This document shows, piece by piece, positions 15,964 to 24,101 of a stretch of 47,805 nucleotides of DNA (the stretch's first letter is position 1; every line of letters starts with the position of its first letter). The notes under the pieces were generated by a model, which was not told the DNA's origin, ran no database searches, and was given only the letters and a program-made list of their open reading frames with translations. The stretch spans positions 1-47,805 of the forward strand of contig CANQXS010000020.1 in the NCBI GenBank assembly GCA_947627875.1, given 5' to 3'. This DNA is from an uncultured Clostridia bacterium (GTDB taxonomy: Bacteria > Bacillota > Clostridia > Oscillospirales > Ruminococcaceae). The translations under genes were made by a program, and so were the position numbers.

Positions 15964-17160
15964 TTATTCGGCGTCGATGTCCTCGTCGCGCAGTATCCTC
16001 TCCCAAAGCGGGCTCATCGCCCTCAGCTTTTCGACGACCCTCGGAACCACCTCGCAGATATAATCGGCGTCCTCCTCGGTGTTTTCGTCGGAAAGGCTGA
16101 GCCTGAGCGAGCCGTGGGCGGTGGAGTGGGGGAGACCTATCGCCAGAAGAACGTGGGAAGGGTCGAGCGAGCCCGAGGTGCAGGCAGAGCCCGAGGAAGC
16201 GCAGATACCCTCAAGGTCGAGCGACAGGAGAAGGCTCTCGCCCTCGATCCCTCTGAAGGAGATGTTCACGTTGCCGGGCAGACGCTTTATCGGGTCGCCG
16301 TTGAGCCGCGATTCGGGGATTTTTGTGAGCTCCGCGATAATGCGGTCCCTGATTTTCGAGAGGCGCTCCTGCTTCTCTGCGATGTTTTTGGTGCATTCCG
16401 AAACCGCGGTCGCGAGCGCAACGATACCGGCGACGTTTTCCGTGCCGGCGCGCTTCGAGCGCTCCTGAGCCCCTCCGTGAATGAGGTTGGGGAGGTTTAT
16501 CCCCGCGCGCATATACATAGCTCCGATGCCCTTGGGCGCGTGAATTTTATGCCCCGACATCGAGAGAAGGTCGATGTTCATCTCCGCGACGTTTATTTCA
16601 ACGTTGCCTATTGCCTGCACCGCGTCGGTGTGGAAGAGTACCTTCTTTTCGCGGCAGAGAGCGCCAATCTCGGCAATCGGCTGAATTGTGCCTATTTCGT
16701 TGTTGGCGAACATCACGGTAACAAGGCAGGTGTCGTCGCGGATAGCCTTTTCGATATCCGAAATGTGGACGAGCCCCATTTCGTCGACGGGAACGTAGGT
16801 GACCTCAAAGCCGTGCTTTTCGAGATACTGGCAGGTGTGGAGAACGGCGTGGTGCTCGAAAACGGTGGTGACTATATGCTTTTTGCCCTTCGAGGCTCCG
16901 ACCTCGGCAGCGCATTTTATTGCCCAGTTGTCAGATTCCGAGCCGCCCGACGTGAAGTAGATTTCGCCCGTTTTGGCTCCTATAGCCTTCGCAACGGTCT
17001 CGCGCGCCTTTAAAATCGCTTTTGCAGAGTCCATTCCGAGGGAGTAGATGCTCGAGGCGTTGCCGTAGTGCTCGGTAAGATAGGGCATCATAGCGTCGAG
17101 AACGGGCTTTGATATTTTTGTGGTTGCCGAATTGTCGGCATAAACAAAGCGTTTGTCCAT
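15964..17160 (-). CDS. nifS: Cysteine desulfurase (NifS/IscS family)
   Basis: The 398-aa PLP enzyme turns cysteine into alanine plus an enzyme-bound persulfide. PLP-binding K205 lies in [10 protein letters not shown], and the catalytic C327 lies in the mobile loop [10 protein letters not shown], matching group I (IscS/NifS) desulfurases. Other family signs are [10 protein letters not shown] at the N terminus, [10 protein letters not shown] and HTDAVQAIG. The ribosome site GGAAAGG stands about 9 bases before the ATG. It sits between rnhA and nifU in one minus-strand operon and would donate sulfur to the scaffold just downstream, and possibly to tRNA thiolation. Confidence 0.96.
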   Translation of the reverse strand: MDKRFVYADNSATTKISKPVLDAMMPYLTEHYGNASSIYSLGMDSAKAILKARETVAKAIGAKTGEIYFTSGGSESDNWAIKCAAEVGASKGKKHIVTTVFEHHAVLHTCQYLEKHGFEVTYVPVDEMGLVHISDIEKAIRDDTCLVTVMFANNEIGTIQPIAEIGALCREKKVLFHTDAVQAIGNVEINVAEMNIDLLSMSGHKIHAPKGIGAMYMRAGINLPNLIHGGAQERSKRAGTENVAGIVALATAVSECTKNIAEKQERLSKIRDRIIAELTKIPESRLNGDPIKRLPGNVNISFRGIEGESLLLSLDLEGICASSGSACTSGSLDPSHVLLAIGLPHSTAHGSLRLSLSDENTEEDADYICEVVPRVVEKLRAMSPLWERILRDEDIDAE

Positions 17161-17197
17161 ATAAAATTCCTTTCCGAAAGCGGTAAAAGCCGCCTTC

Positions 17198-17647
17198 TTA
17201 TTTTCGGCCCTGCTTTAAATTGCGGTACTGCTCAACGGCGAGCCTGTCGCACCGCTCGTTTTCGGGGTGACCCGCATGCCCCTTTACCCAAACGAAGGTT
17301 ATCTTATGCTTTTCCGAGAGCTCTAAGAGCCGCTCCCAGAGGTCTGGGTTGAGGGCGGGCTTGCGGTCGGATTTGACCCAGCCTTTCGAGCGCCAGGAGC
17401 GCGCCCAGCCGAGGTTCATCCCGTCGCAAACGTATTTTGAATCCGTTGTAAGAATGACTTCGCAGGGTTCTTTGAGCGCCTCGAGAGCCGAAATAACGGC
17501 GGTGAGCTCCATTCTGTTGTTGGTGGTATCGGGCTCGGCGCCCGAGAGCTCCTTTTCGACGCTTCCGTATCTGAGGATAGCGCCCCAGCCGCCCGCGCCG
17601 GGGTTGCCCGAGCAGGCGCCGTCGGTGTAAATATATACTTTTTTCAT
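17198..17647 (-). CDS. rnhA: Ribonuclease HI
   Basis: The 149-aa protein has the usual RNase HI length and its four catalytic acids: D9 ([11 protein letters not shown]), E47 ([10 protein letters not shown]), D69 (TTDSKYV) and D134 (NERCDRLA), with H124 in [11 protein letters not shown] Trp-rich helix, [12 protein letters not shown], is the basic protrusion seen in E. coli-type RNase HI. It degrades the RNA strand of RNA-DNA hybrids, including R-loops and primers. It is the first gene of the rnhA-nifS-nifU operon and has a consensus promoter with an unusual hairpin at the start site. Confidence 0.95.
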   Translation of the reverse strand: MKKVYIYTDGACSGNPGAGGWGAILRYGSVEKELSGAEPDTTNNRMELTAVISALEALKEPCEVILTTDSKYVCDGMNLGWARSWRSKGWVKSDRKPALNPDLWERLLELSEKHKITFVWVKGHAGHPENERCDRLAVEQYRNLKQGRK

Positions 17648-17677
17648 TATAACCTTTTTGTCTGAAAATTGCGCAGC

Positions 17678-17706
17678 AAAAAAACGGTTGCTTTACGCTA
17701 ACCGTT
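17678..17706 (-). terminator. Terminator hairpin straddling the rnhA transcription start
   Basis: On the minus strand, AACGGTT (17706-17700) pairs with AACCGTT (17689-17683) across a 10-base loop and ends in a T7 run. The 5' arm begins at the base after the -10 element, so a transcript started at the promoter would lack most of that arm, while a transcript coming from further upstream would carry the whole terminator. Confidence 0.75.
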
Positions 17707-17735
17707 ATTATACTACCTTCGCCCGCTTTTGTCAA
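17707..17735 (-). promoter_or_regulatory. Consensus promoter of rnhA-nifS-nifU
   Basis: On the minus strand, TTGACA (17735-17730), a 17-base spacer and TATAAT (17712-17707) match the sigma-A consensus at every position. Confidence 0.92.
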
Positions 17736-17778
17736 TACGGTTTGATGGGGCGTGTATATCCATTTTTCGCATAGAATA

Positions 17779-17995
17779 TAAAAGTTTTCGGTCAAGCCTT
17801 TTCCAAAAGGCTTGCAGGTTCCAAGGGCAGCGCCCTTGGTCGCAGCCCGCAGGCTGCGAAATCCTTATTCAAATAAAAATCAGGAGGGTAGCCTGAATCC
17901 GTCCTGTGGACGGTTCGGGCGCAGGGGACCCTATTAAGGGGTCCCCTGTTTGCCAAGCGGCGAGCGAGGCAAAATTAAATGCTTGCCGCCTTATG
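17779..17995 (+). repeat. Hairpin-array intergenic repeat, copy A
   Basis: The unit opens with AAAAGTTTTCGGTC and then has six hairpins in order: CAAGCCTTTT/AAAAGGCTTG (17793-17814); CCAAGGGC-AGC-GCCCTTGG (17821-17839); CGCAGCC-CGCA-GGCTGCG (17841-17858); a long stem closing CCGTCC-TGT-GGACGG (17891-17920); AGGGGACCC/GGGTCCCCT with a 7-base loop (17923-17947); and TTTGCC...GGCAAA (17949-17973). Copies B (20551) and C (37549) keep the opening block and most of the stems. It fills the gap between the cotH-like gene and the rnhA promoter. No coding sense was found. Confidence 0.88.
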
Positions 17996-18059
17996 CCTTG
18001 ATACATTATCGCTTTTATACGATATATATGTCCCGAAAAGCCTTTTACCGCTCTTTACT

Positions 18060-19826
18060 TTATCCCCACAGCGTGTTCAGATATTCTATCCTGTCCTGCG
18101 CCCAATGGACTATCGTTATCGCGCGCCCCGAGCGGCGGGTGCCGTCCTTATTGAGCTCGTCCGAGTAGTTGACCACAAAGTTCTCGACCTCTCCCGCCGC
18201 GGCGGTAATGCTGCTGTAGCGCTCCTGCCACTTCTGCTTAACAAGGTCCTGGAACCAGTCGGCAGAGTAGAAGAGTATCAGCCAGGGGTTGGAGCGGTCG
18301 CCCCAGTGCTCTACAAAGTAGCTGTCCTTGAATTTCGCGGCGTAAAGCCCGCCGTCAGCCTTCGAGGAGTAGTCGGCATAAGCCCAGTCGAAGTCCCAGG
18401 GCGAGACCATCGTCAGCGTCGGATATTTCGAACCCTCGGCGAAGTCTACCGCGAAGAAGAAGCTGCCGCCGCCAACGTCCTGATTGTTTGTTATCTCGTG
18501 GGTGATATACATATCTACGACGGAATCTATGTTTACTACCTGACTTATGCAGTCGTAAGCCGAGGAAAATTCCTCCTGCGCGGGAATGAGGTTCAGCTCC
18601 TCGTCGAATTTGTAATACTGCCCGTCCCTTATCGCGCGCATAGGTATCTCCCAGGCGATCTCGAAATAGCGCTCGATATAGGCGCGCTGCTCGTCGCTGT
18701 AGGTGTCGCTCTTTATGGCGTAGGTGTATCTGCGCGGAACGCGCGTCGTGCCGTAAACGTCGGTTATCGGCTCCTTGTTGTAGGTGATATAGAAGAACGG
18801 CTTTTCGGCGTAGTTGTCGAGTTCAACGAGATATCCGATATCGGTGCCGGTATAGCCGTTCTCGGGCTCGGTTATGTCAATTCTTTCGGAGTTTGCCTGA
18901 GTCTGCTCGCAGAGGACGTAAGGTCCCGCGTATTCCTCGTTGATGTAAAGCTGAACTATAGCCGCGTCTGAGCTGTAATAGTCGCCGTTGTTTATTGCCT
19001 TCGCAAGGTTAAAGGCGAGGTAGTCGTTCACGCCGGTCTCGTAGGTCCTCAGAAGGACCCATGAGCGGCAGCGGGCGAAGTCGTTGAGCCCGAGCATCGA
19101 CTGTTTTTCGGTGAACTTTATGCGGTAGGGAGCGCCGTTCTTGCGTATCTTGCTGACGTCGCCGTAGAAGGCGCTGGCGTTGCCCCTTACCCTGACTTCG
19201 GCGCTCGTGGCTTCCATTTTATAGATGTCGTCGCAGTTGAGGACTTCGACGAAGCAGTCGATATATTCGTCGAGCGAGAGTATCTCGGCGTTGTTCTTGG
19301 TGGTGATATGGATTATCGGCAGAGCCGTCTCCGAACTTATTTTTACGTTATAGGCGCTGCGGTGCTCCTTGTCGATGCCGAACGCCTGTAGAAGCTCGTC
19401 GGGGTCCTCGCTCTTGAGGTCGAGCCCCGAGGACCAGTCGTCGATAACGTATCCTTCGGAGTCGGTCTGCTGCGTCTGCTCGGTTACTGCCGCAGGCGGA
19501 GCCGTTACCGGAGGTTCGGTCGCGGGTGCGGCGGTTTCGGGCGGCTCGGTGACAACAGGCTCTTCGGCTGTGGAGACGGTTCCGCTTTCGGTCTGCTGAA
19601 TTTCGGGTTCGGTTACAGCGGGGGGCTGGGTCGCGGGATTCGCGCTTCCGACGGTGAAATCGGGGATATTCGGGTCGGCGGTGGTGGTTGCAGCGGTTTG
19701 AGACGCGGGAGTGGTAACGTTTTCCCCGGAAATATCCTGTTTTTTGTCTGCACAGGCTGAGGTCAGCGCCGATGTAAGTATCAGCGCCGAGGCGAAAACA
19801 GCGCGAACGGTATTGCTAAATTTCAT
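18060..19826 (-). CDS. CotH-kinase-family lipoprotein
   Basis: The 588-aa product begins at ATG 19826, chosen because GGAGG lies 8 bases upstream; the open frame extends further without a ribosome site. A lipoprotein signal ends in TSAC (Cys25). About 90 residues rich in Thr, Pro, Glu and Val follow, a likely linker. The rest is a CotH-type kinase-like domain: EVRVRGNASA, PYRIKFTEKQSMLGLNDF, then RSWVLLRTYE, QLYINEEYAGPYVLCEQ and TMVSPWDFDWA, where the last Asp pair fits metal binding. CotH proteins phosphorylate spore-coat proteins in Bacillus; related extracellular proteins are common in cellulosome-forming and gut Clostridia. A lipid-anchored CotH would act outside the membrane. The target is unknown. 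It is a single gene with its own promoter. Confidence 0.87.
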   Translation of the reverse strand: MKFSNTVRAVFASALILTSALTSACADKKQDISGENVTTPASQTAATTTADPNIPDFTVGSANPATQPPAVTEPEIQQTESGTVSTAEEPVVTEPPETAAPATEPPVTAPPAAVTEQTQQTDSEGYVIDDWSSGLDLKSEDPDELLQAFGIDKEHRSAYNVKISSETALPIIHITTKNNAEILSLDEYIDCFVEVLNCDDIYKMEATSAEVRVRGNASAFYGDVSKIRKNGAPYRIKFTEKQSMLGLNDFARCRSWVLLRTYETGVNDYLAFNLAKAINNGDYYSSDAAIVQLYINEEYAGPYVLCEQTQANSERIDITEPENGYTGTDIGYLVELDNYAEKPFFYITYNKEPITDVYGTTRVPRRYTYAIKSDTYSDEQRAYIERYFEIAWEIPMRAIRDGQYYKFDEELNLIPAQEEFSSAYDCISQVVNIDSVVDMYITHEITNNQDVGGGSFFFAVDFAEGSKYPTLTMVSPWDFDWAYADYSSKADGGLYAAKFKDSYFVEHWGDRSNPWLILFYSADWFQDLVKQKWQERYSSITAAAGEVENFVVNYSDELNKDGTRRSGRAITIVHWAQDRIEYLNTLWG

Positions 19827-19866
19827 ATTTTGACCTCCGTAGGTGGTTTTTGTTTCATATACGGAT

Positions 19867-19895
19867 ATTATATCACCGCCGCCCGCCGATTTCAA
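19867..19895 (-). promoter_or_regulatory. Promoter of the CotH-like gene
   Basis: On the minus strand, TTGAAA (19895-19890) and TATAAT (19872-19867) are separated by 17 bases, with TG one base before the -10. It is followed by a leader of about 40 bases to the ATG. Confidence 0.88.
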
Positions 19896-19958
19896 TAACA
19901 AAGAGGTAACAAAACCGCAATTTTTGAAAACTTAAGATTTTGAAGCCGTGACGACAGC

Positions 19959-19991
19959 AAAAAAGCGCCCGAAGCCTGCTCCGGACGCTTT
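19959..19991 (-). terminator. Terminator of the flavin reductase gene
   Basis: On the minus strand, AAAGCGTCCGG pairs imperfectly with TTCGGGCGCTTT and is followed by T6. It lies 14 bases after the stop codon. Confidence 0.82.
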
Positions 19992-20004
19992 AGTTCATTT
20001 GCCC

Positions 20005-20505
20005 TTACTGCCTGTATGCCCTTACGATTTCCCCGACGTAAATTGTGTGGAGGTCGCGGGCGGGGTAGTTGCGCTCAAGGGTGTCTTTGTCAATAAAGCT
20101 CTCTTCGAGCATAGGCTGCGCAAAGAGCTTGCGGCAGACGAGAACAAGATTCGCCTGCTCGAATGCCACTCCGAGACCGTCATAAAACGGCTTCAGACCG
20201 GTTTCGGCAGCCTTGTCGCGGTCCCTTCCGGAATACTTTCCGCAGAAGTTAAGAGCATCGCGCCAGCCGTCGGGGAAGAAGCTGAGGGTAAAGTATTCCT
20301 CGCGGTCGACGAATTCCTTGGTGTATCTCTGCGGGCGGATATAGCAGGTCGCGACTTCTTTGTTCCAGAGGATCCCCACGCCGCCCCAGGAAGCAGTCAT
20401 AGTGTTGTAGCTGTCCTTGTTTCCGGCGGTTATCAGGCACCAGTCGCGCCCGATGCGCTCGAAGGGATTAAAGCCGAGCGTTTTCACATCAAATTCGGTA
20501 AGCAT
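20005..20505 (-). CDS. Flavin reductase-like FMN-binding protein
   Basis: The 166-aa protein looks like the flavin reductase-like split-barrel family: a start with DWCLITAGNKDSYNTMTASWGGVG, where the TMTASW motif contacts FMN in relatives, then ATCYIRPQRYTKEFVD and YFTLSFF. The length is typical. Such proteins bind FMN and reduce flavins, or act as oxidoreductases of unknown substrate in anaerobes. GGAGG lies about 7 bases before the ATG. It is monocistronic, with a terminator behind it and repeat copy B in front. No neighbour hints at the substrate. Confidence 0.85.
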   Translation of the reverse strand: MLTEFDVKTLGFNPFERIGRDWCLITAGNKDSYNTMTASWGGVGILWNKEVATCYIRPQRYTKEFVDREEYFTLSFFPDGWRDALNFCGKYSGRDRDKAAETGLKPFYDGLGVAFEQANLVLVCRKLFAQPMLEESFIDKDTLERNYPARDLHTIYVGEIVRAYRQ

Positions 20506-20550
20506 CGCAATTCCTCCAATTATTTATCAGAAGTTTTGTCAATTAAAATT

Positions 20551-20745
20551 TAAAAGTTTTCGGTCAAGCCTTTAAAGTTTTCGGTCCACCCTTTTTCAAA
20601 AGGGTGGCGAGAGTCCAGAGGCGAGAAGCCTCTGGTTGCGCTCCTCAGAGCGCGAAATGCTTATACGAATAAAAATCAGGAGGGTAGCCCGAATCCGTCC
20701 GGTGGACGGTTCGGGCGTAGGGGACCCTATTAAGGGGTCCCCTAC
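20551..20745 (+). repeat. Hairpin-array intergenic repeat, copy B
   Basis: The opening block is partly doubled: TTTTCGGTCAAGCCTTT is followed at once by a second AAAGTTTTCGGTCC. The hairpins are CCACCCTTTT/AAAAGGGTGG, CCAGAGGC-GAGAA-GCCTCTGG, GCGCTC-CTCA-GAGCGC, a stem GCCCGAA...TTCGGGC closing CCGTCC-GGT-GGACGG, and AGGGGACCC/GGGTCCCCT. Where the stems differ from copy A, both arms differ together. The final TTTGCC/GGCAAA stem is absent. The unit fills the space between the prs 3' end and the flavin reductase gene. Confidence 0.88.
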
Positions 20746-20771
20746 GGCGCCGCATCTTATTATATTCCCCG

Positions 20772-21929
20772 TCAGCCCATAATATGCTCGTGCTGCTTGA
20801 GAAGGCTGTGTATCTTCTCGTGCGGGTCGATTATGTCGCTGACCGACATATCGTGGTTGAGCGCCGCAACGAAGTATGAAACATATTTCGAGCAGTCGAC
20901 GGTGTTGAACCATTCGCGGGTCTTGAGGTCGGGGTTGAGATAGCTCAGATTAGTGCCGTAAACGCCGGTTATCAGCCCTTTTTCGTAGGCGTCGTCGAAT
21001 GCCGAGAGCCCCGCGGTGAATATCGGGAAGGTCGCATAGGCGAATATCCTTCTTGCTTCGCGGTTTTTGAGCTCGTTGGCGATATCGAGGACCGATTCGC
21101 CCGAGGATATCATATCGTCGGCGATAAATACGTCCTTGCCCTTTATGCTGTTTCCGAGGTATTCGTGGGCGACGATCGGGTTGCGCCCGTTTACAACGGT
21201 CGAGTAATCCCTGCGCTTATAGAACATCCCGAGGTCTACGCCGAGAACGGAGGCATAATACATATTTCTCGACATAGCTCCCTCGTCGGGCGAGACGACC
21301 ATAAACGAGTCCTTGTTTATCTCGAGGTCTTTTACGGTGTTGAACAGCGCCTTGAGGACCTGATAAGAGGGAATGATGTTGTCGAAGCCCATAAGCGGGA
21401 CGGCGTTCTGTACTCTCGGGTCGTGGGCGTCGATGGTCATAATGTTTTCCACACCCATCGAGCGGAGCTCCTGGAGCATCCAGGCGCAGTCGAGCGACTC
21501 GCGGTAGTTGCGCCTGTGCTGGCGCCCGCCGTAGAGGATAGGCATTATAACGTTTATGCGGTGAGCCTTGCCGCCCGCAGCCTGAATTATCCTCTTGAGG
21601 TCCTGATAGTGGTCGTCGGGCGACATGTGGTTTTCGTTGCCGAAGAGGGGATAGGTGCAGCTGTAATTGCCGATGTCGCAGATGATGAATAGGTCGAGCC
21701 CTCTGACGGTAGCCTCGATAAGGGCTTTGGCGTCGCCCGATTGGAACCTCGGGCATTTATGAGGGATCAAAAATGTGTCGATGTCCTGCCCCGACTGCCT
21801 TGCCCAGGTAACGAGATAGTCGTTGATCTTCGAGCCAAGCTCGCGAGCGCCCTCCATAGCGATGATTCCGAGGGGAGCAACGCTTACGTTCGGATTGAAC
21901 ACCTGCGCGGTCTTTCTGCGTTTTGTCAT
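20772..21929 (-). CDS. prs: Ribose-phosphate pyrophosphokinase, long form
   Basis: The 385-aa protein should make PRPP from ribose 5-phosphate and ATP. It has two phosphoribosyltransferase-type halves. The N half has YPLFGNENHMSPDDHYQDLKRII and PILYGGRQHRR, the C half has MVVSPDEGAMSRN and the PRPP-binding loop VFIADDMISSGES. Classical PrsA is about 315 aa, so this form is about 70 residues longer; long forms are seen in Clostridia. The start ATG 21929 has GGAGG 7 bases before it; the open frame runs further without a site. PRPP feeds purine, pyrimidine, His, Trp and NAD synthesis. It lies 73 bases after potD, so cotranscription is possible. Confidence 0.88.
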   Translation of the reverse strand: MTKRRKTAQVFNPNVSVAPLGIIAMEGARELGSKINDYLVTWARQSGQDIDTFLIPHKCPRFQSGDAKALIEATVRGLDLFIICDIGNYSCTYPLFGNENHMSPDDHYQDLKRIIQAAGGKAHRINVIMPILYGGRQHRRNYRESLDCAWMLQELRSMGVENIMTIDAHDPRVQNAVPLMGFDNIIPSYQVLKALFNTVKDLEINKDSFMVVSPDEGAMSRNMYYASVLGVDLGMFYKRRDYSTVVNGRNPIVAHEYLGNSIKGKDVFIADDMISSGESVLDIANELKNREARRIFAYATFPIFTAGLSAFDDAYEKGLITGVYGTNLSYLNPDLKTREWFNTVDCSKYVSYFVAALNHDMSVSDIIDPHEKIHSLLKQHEHIMG

Positions 21930-22002
21930 AATAACCTCCGTACCCTTTCGGGAATATTTATTTTGGCGCCCCGCCCGGGGCGGCATCAAGCATAAACGGG
22001 AG

Positions 22003-23271
22003 TCAGAAGCTGTCGCGGCGCTTTTTGCGCGCTCGGTAAACGTTTACCGCGATAGTTGCGGCTATAAGGCATACAAGGAATATCGGCACGAACCAAACGT
22101 TGGAGTTGTCGACCTTGAGCTGGGTCCAGAGCTCCTGCATATAGGCGTTGGCTTCGTCGCTCATATTCACGAACACCTCGGTATTTTCGGCGAGAAAGTC
22201 GTCCGAAGGGTAGCGGCGCTCGTCGGCTTTGGCGTCGTCGTCCAAAAGCTCATACGCCTGAGTTACGGGCGTCGAGTAGCCTACATAGTCGCAGTTGGCA
22301 AGGGCTATTTCGGGCTCGCAGAGGAAGTTTATATACATCTCCGCGGCCTCCTTGTTGTCGTGGTCTGCGGTGGTGGGAATGCATATGGCGTCAACAAACC
22401 AGTTGGTGCCTTCCTCGGGGATAACGAAGTCGAGGTCGGGGTTGTCTTCACACATCGTGACCGCGTCGCCGACGTAATAGGGAGCTATAGCCGCCGAGCC
22501 GCCCTCCATCTTGTCGAAGATCTCGTCCATAACATAGCCCTGAACGATCTCCTTCTGCTCTCTGAGCAGCGATGCGCAGGCGTCGAGCTCGGCGTGGTTC
22601 TCGGTGTTGAGGCTGTAGCCGAGGTAAGCCTGAGCTATCCCGAAAGCGTCGCGCGGGTTGTTGAACATAAGTATGTCGCCCTCGTATTTCGGGTCCCAGA
22701 GCGAGCTCCAGCTCGTTATCTCGTCGTCCACCATAGTCGTGTTGTAGATTATGCAGACCATTCCCCAGAGATAGGGGACGGAGTATTCGTTGTCGGGGTC
22801 ATACTGCGGGTTCAAAAAGCTCGGCATTATGTTCGCGAGGTTGGGAATGTTCTCAAAATTCAGCTTTTCGAGCATTCCCTCTTTTATCATCTTCGAGATC
22901 ATATAGTCCGAGGGGATAACGATGTCGTAGGTGGCGCCGCCCGAGAGGAGCTTTGAATAGAGCGTCTCGTTCGAGGCGTAGGTCTTATAGTTGACCTCGA
23001 TCCCCGTGAGGGCTTCAAAAGCCTCGTTTACGTCGGTCATCTCGTCGTCGTTGATCGACATATATTCGCCCCAGTTGGCGACGTTAAGGGTTATTTCCTG
23101 CCCGTAGAACCTGCCGTAGTCGTAATCCGAGAAGAGCTCGGGGTCGAGCCCGAACGATTCGAGTATTTCCTCGGTCGGGAGCCTTTTTTCGTCCGAACCG
23201 GCAGACTGCCCGCAGCCCGCGAGCGAAAGGACCAGCGCGAGCGCCAGAACAAGAGAAATTATTTTTTTCAC
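22003..23271 (-). CDS. potD: Spermidine/putrescine-binding lipoprotein PotD with C-terminal membrane helix
   Basis: The 422-aa protein has a lipoprotein signal (LVLSLAGC) and a PotD/PotF periplasmic-binding fold: NVANWGEYMS, FEALTGIEVNYKTYASNE, YDIVIPSDYMI and a C-lobe with PTTADHDNKEAAEMYINFL. It should capture polyamines outside the membrane for the PotABC transporter. GTG at 23271 is the likely start, because AAGGGGGG stands 8 bases before it; the first in-frame GTG (23280) overlaps that site. Oddly, the C terminus adds a hydrophobic helix (WFVPIFLVCLIAATIAVNVY) with a basic end, so the protein may be held by both a lipid and a helix. It is the last gene of potABCD. Confidence 0.92.
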   Translation of the reverse strand: MKKIISLVLALALVLSLAGCGQSAGSDEKRLPTEEILESFGLDPELFSDYDYGRFYGQEITLNVANWGEYMSINDDEMTDVNEAFEALTGIEVNYKTYASNETLYSKLLSGGATYDIVIPSDYMISKMIKEGMLEKLNFENIPNLANIMPSFLNPQYDPDNEYSVPYLWGMVCIIYNTTMVDDEITSWSSLWDPKYEGDILMFNNPRDAFGIAQAYLGYSLNTENHAELDACASLLREQKEIVQGYVMDEIFDKMEGGSAAIAPYYVGDAVTMCEDNPDLDFVIPEEGTNWFVDAICIPTTADHDNKEAAEMYINFLCEPEIALANCDYVGYSTPVTQAYELLDDDAKADERRYPSDDFLAENTEVFVNMSDEANAYMQELWTQLKVDNSNVWFVPIFLVCLIAATIAVNVYRARKKRRDSF

Positions 23272-23285
23272 CGTCGGCACCCCCC

Positions 23286-24101
23286 TTAAGAGCGCGCCGC
23301 TCTCGAAAGAGCGAGGTCGCGGCGGAGCCTGCGGTTTTCGAGTATGTTGCGGACTATCATTATCGCGGCTATTACAACGAAGATTATCGCCGAGAGCGCG
23401 TTTATCTTCGGCGAGACCTTTACTCTCGTCATAGATTCGATAGTTACGGCGAGGGTCTCTACGTTGGTGCCCGAGGTGAAGTAGCTGACAACGAAGTCGT
23501 CTACCGAGTAGGTTAGCGCCATAAGGAAGCCCGAGAAGATACCCGGCATAATTTCGGGTATGACCGCCTTAAAGAACGCCTGCCTCGGGTTGCAGCCGAG
23601 GTCCTGAGCGGCCTCTACAAGGTTGGGGTTCATCGCCCTAAGCTTCGGCAGAACGTTATATATCACATAAGGCACGTCGAACGAGATATGCGCAAGGATA
23701 AGCGTTGCAAAGCCGAACTGGAAGTGAAAATGAGTCACGAAGAAGCGGAAGAGTATCATAAGCGAGATACCCATAATGATCTCGGGATTGATAACGGGGA
23801 TATAGGTCGCGCCCATAAATATCGCTCTGCCGGTTTTTTTCATGCTGTGTATCCCGAGCGCCGCCATAGTGCCGAGAATTGTCGCGAGCACCGAGGCGCA
23901 CAGCGCGACGATAACGGTATTCAGAAGCGAGGTGAGAATCCTCTCGTCTCTGAAGAGCGCCACATACCAGTCGAGGGTAAAGCCCGTCCAGTTGGCGCGG
24001 GATTTCGACTGATTGAATGAGAATACTATCAGCACGAGTATCGGCAGATAAAGGAATATGTACAGCAGGTACATGTAGATCTTTGAAGATAAACTTTTCA
24101 T
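23286..24101 (-). CDS. potC: Spermidine/putrescine ABC permease PotC
   Basis: The 271-aa inner-membrane protein has six predicted helices and the permease EAA loop in EAAQDLGCNPRQAFFKAVIPEIMPG, which docks to the ATPase PotA. The helix at the start (YMYLLYIFLYLPILVLIVFSF) and the PotC-like length support the call. The start ATG lies inside the potB stop (4-base overlap), with GGAGGAGGA upstream. It forms the transport channel with PotB. Confidence 0.94.
   Translation of the reverse strand: MKSLSSKIYMYLLYIFLYLPILVLIVFSFNQSKSRANWTGFTLDWYVALFRDERILTSLLNTVIVALCASVLATILGTMAALGIHSMKKTGRAIFMGATYIPVINPEIIMGISLMILFRFFVTHFHFQFGFATLILAHISFDVPYVIYNVLPKLRAMNPNLVEAAQDLGCNPRQAFFKAVIPEIMPGIFSGFLMALTYSVDDFVVSYFTSGTNVETLAVTIESMTRVKVSPKINALSAIIFVVIAAIMIVRNILENRRLRRDLALSRAARS

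Noticed and set aside
17779-17995. CRISPR array
   Set aside because: The stems differ from each other, with no equal-length spacers or a constant direct repeat, and no cas genes are present.
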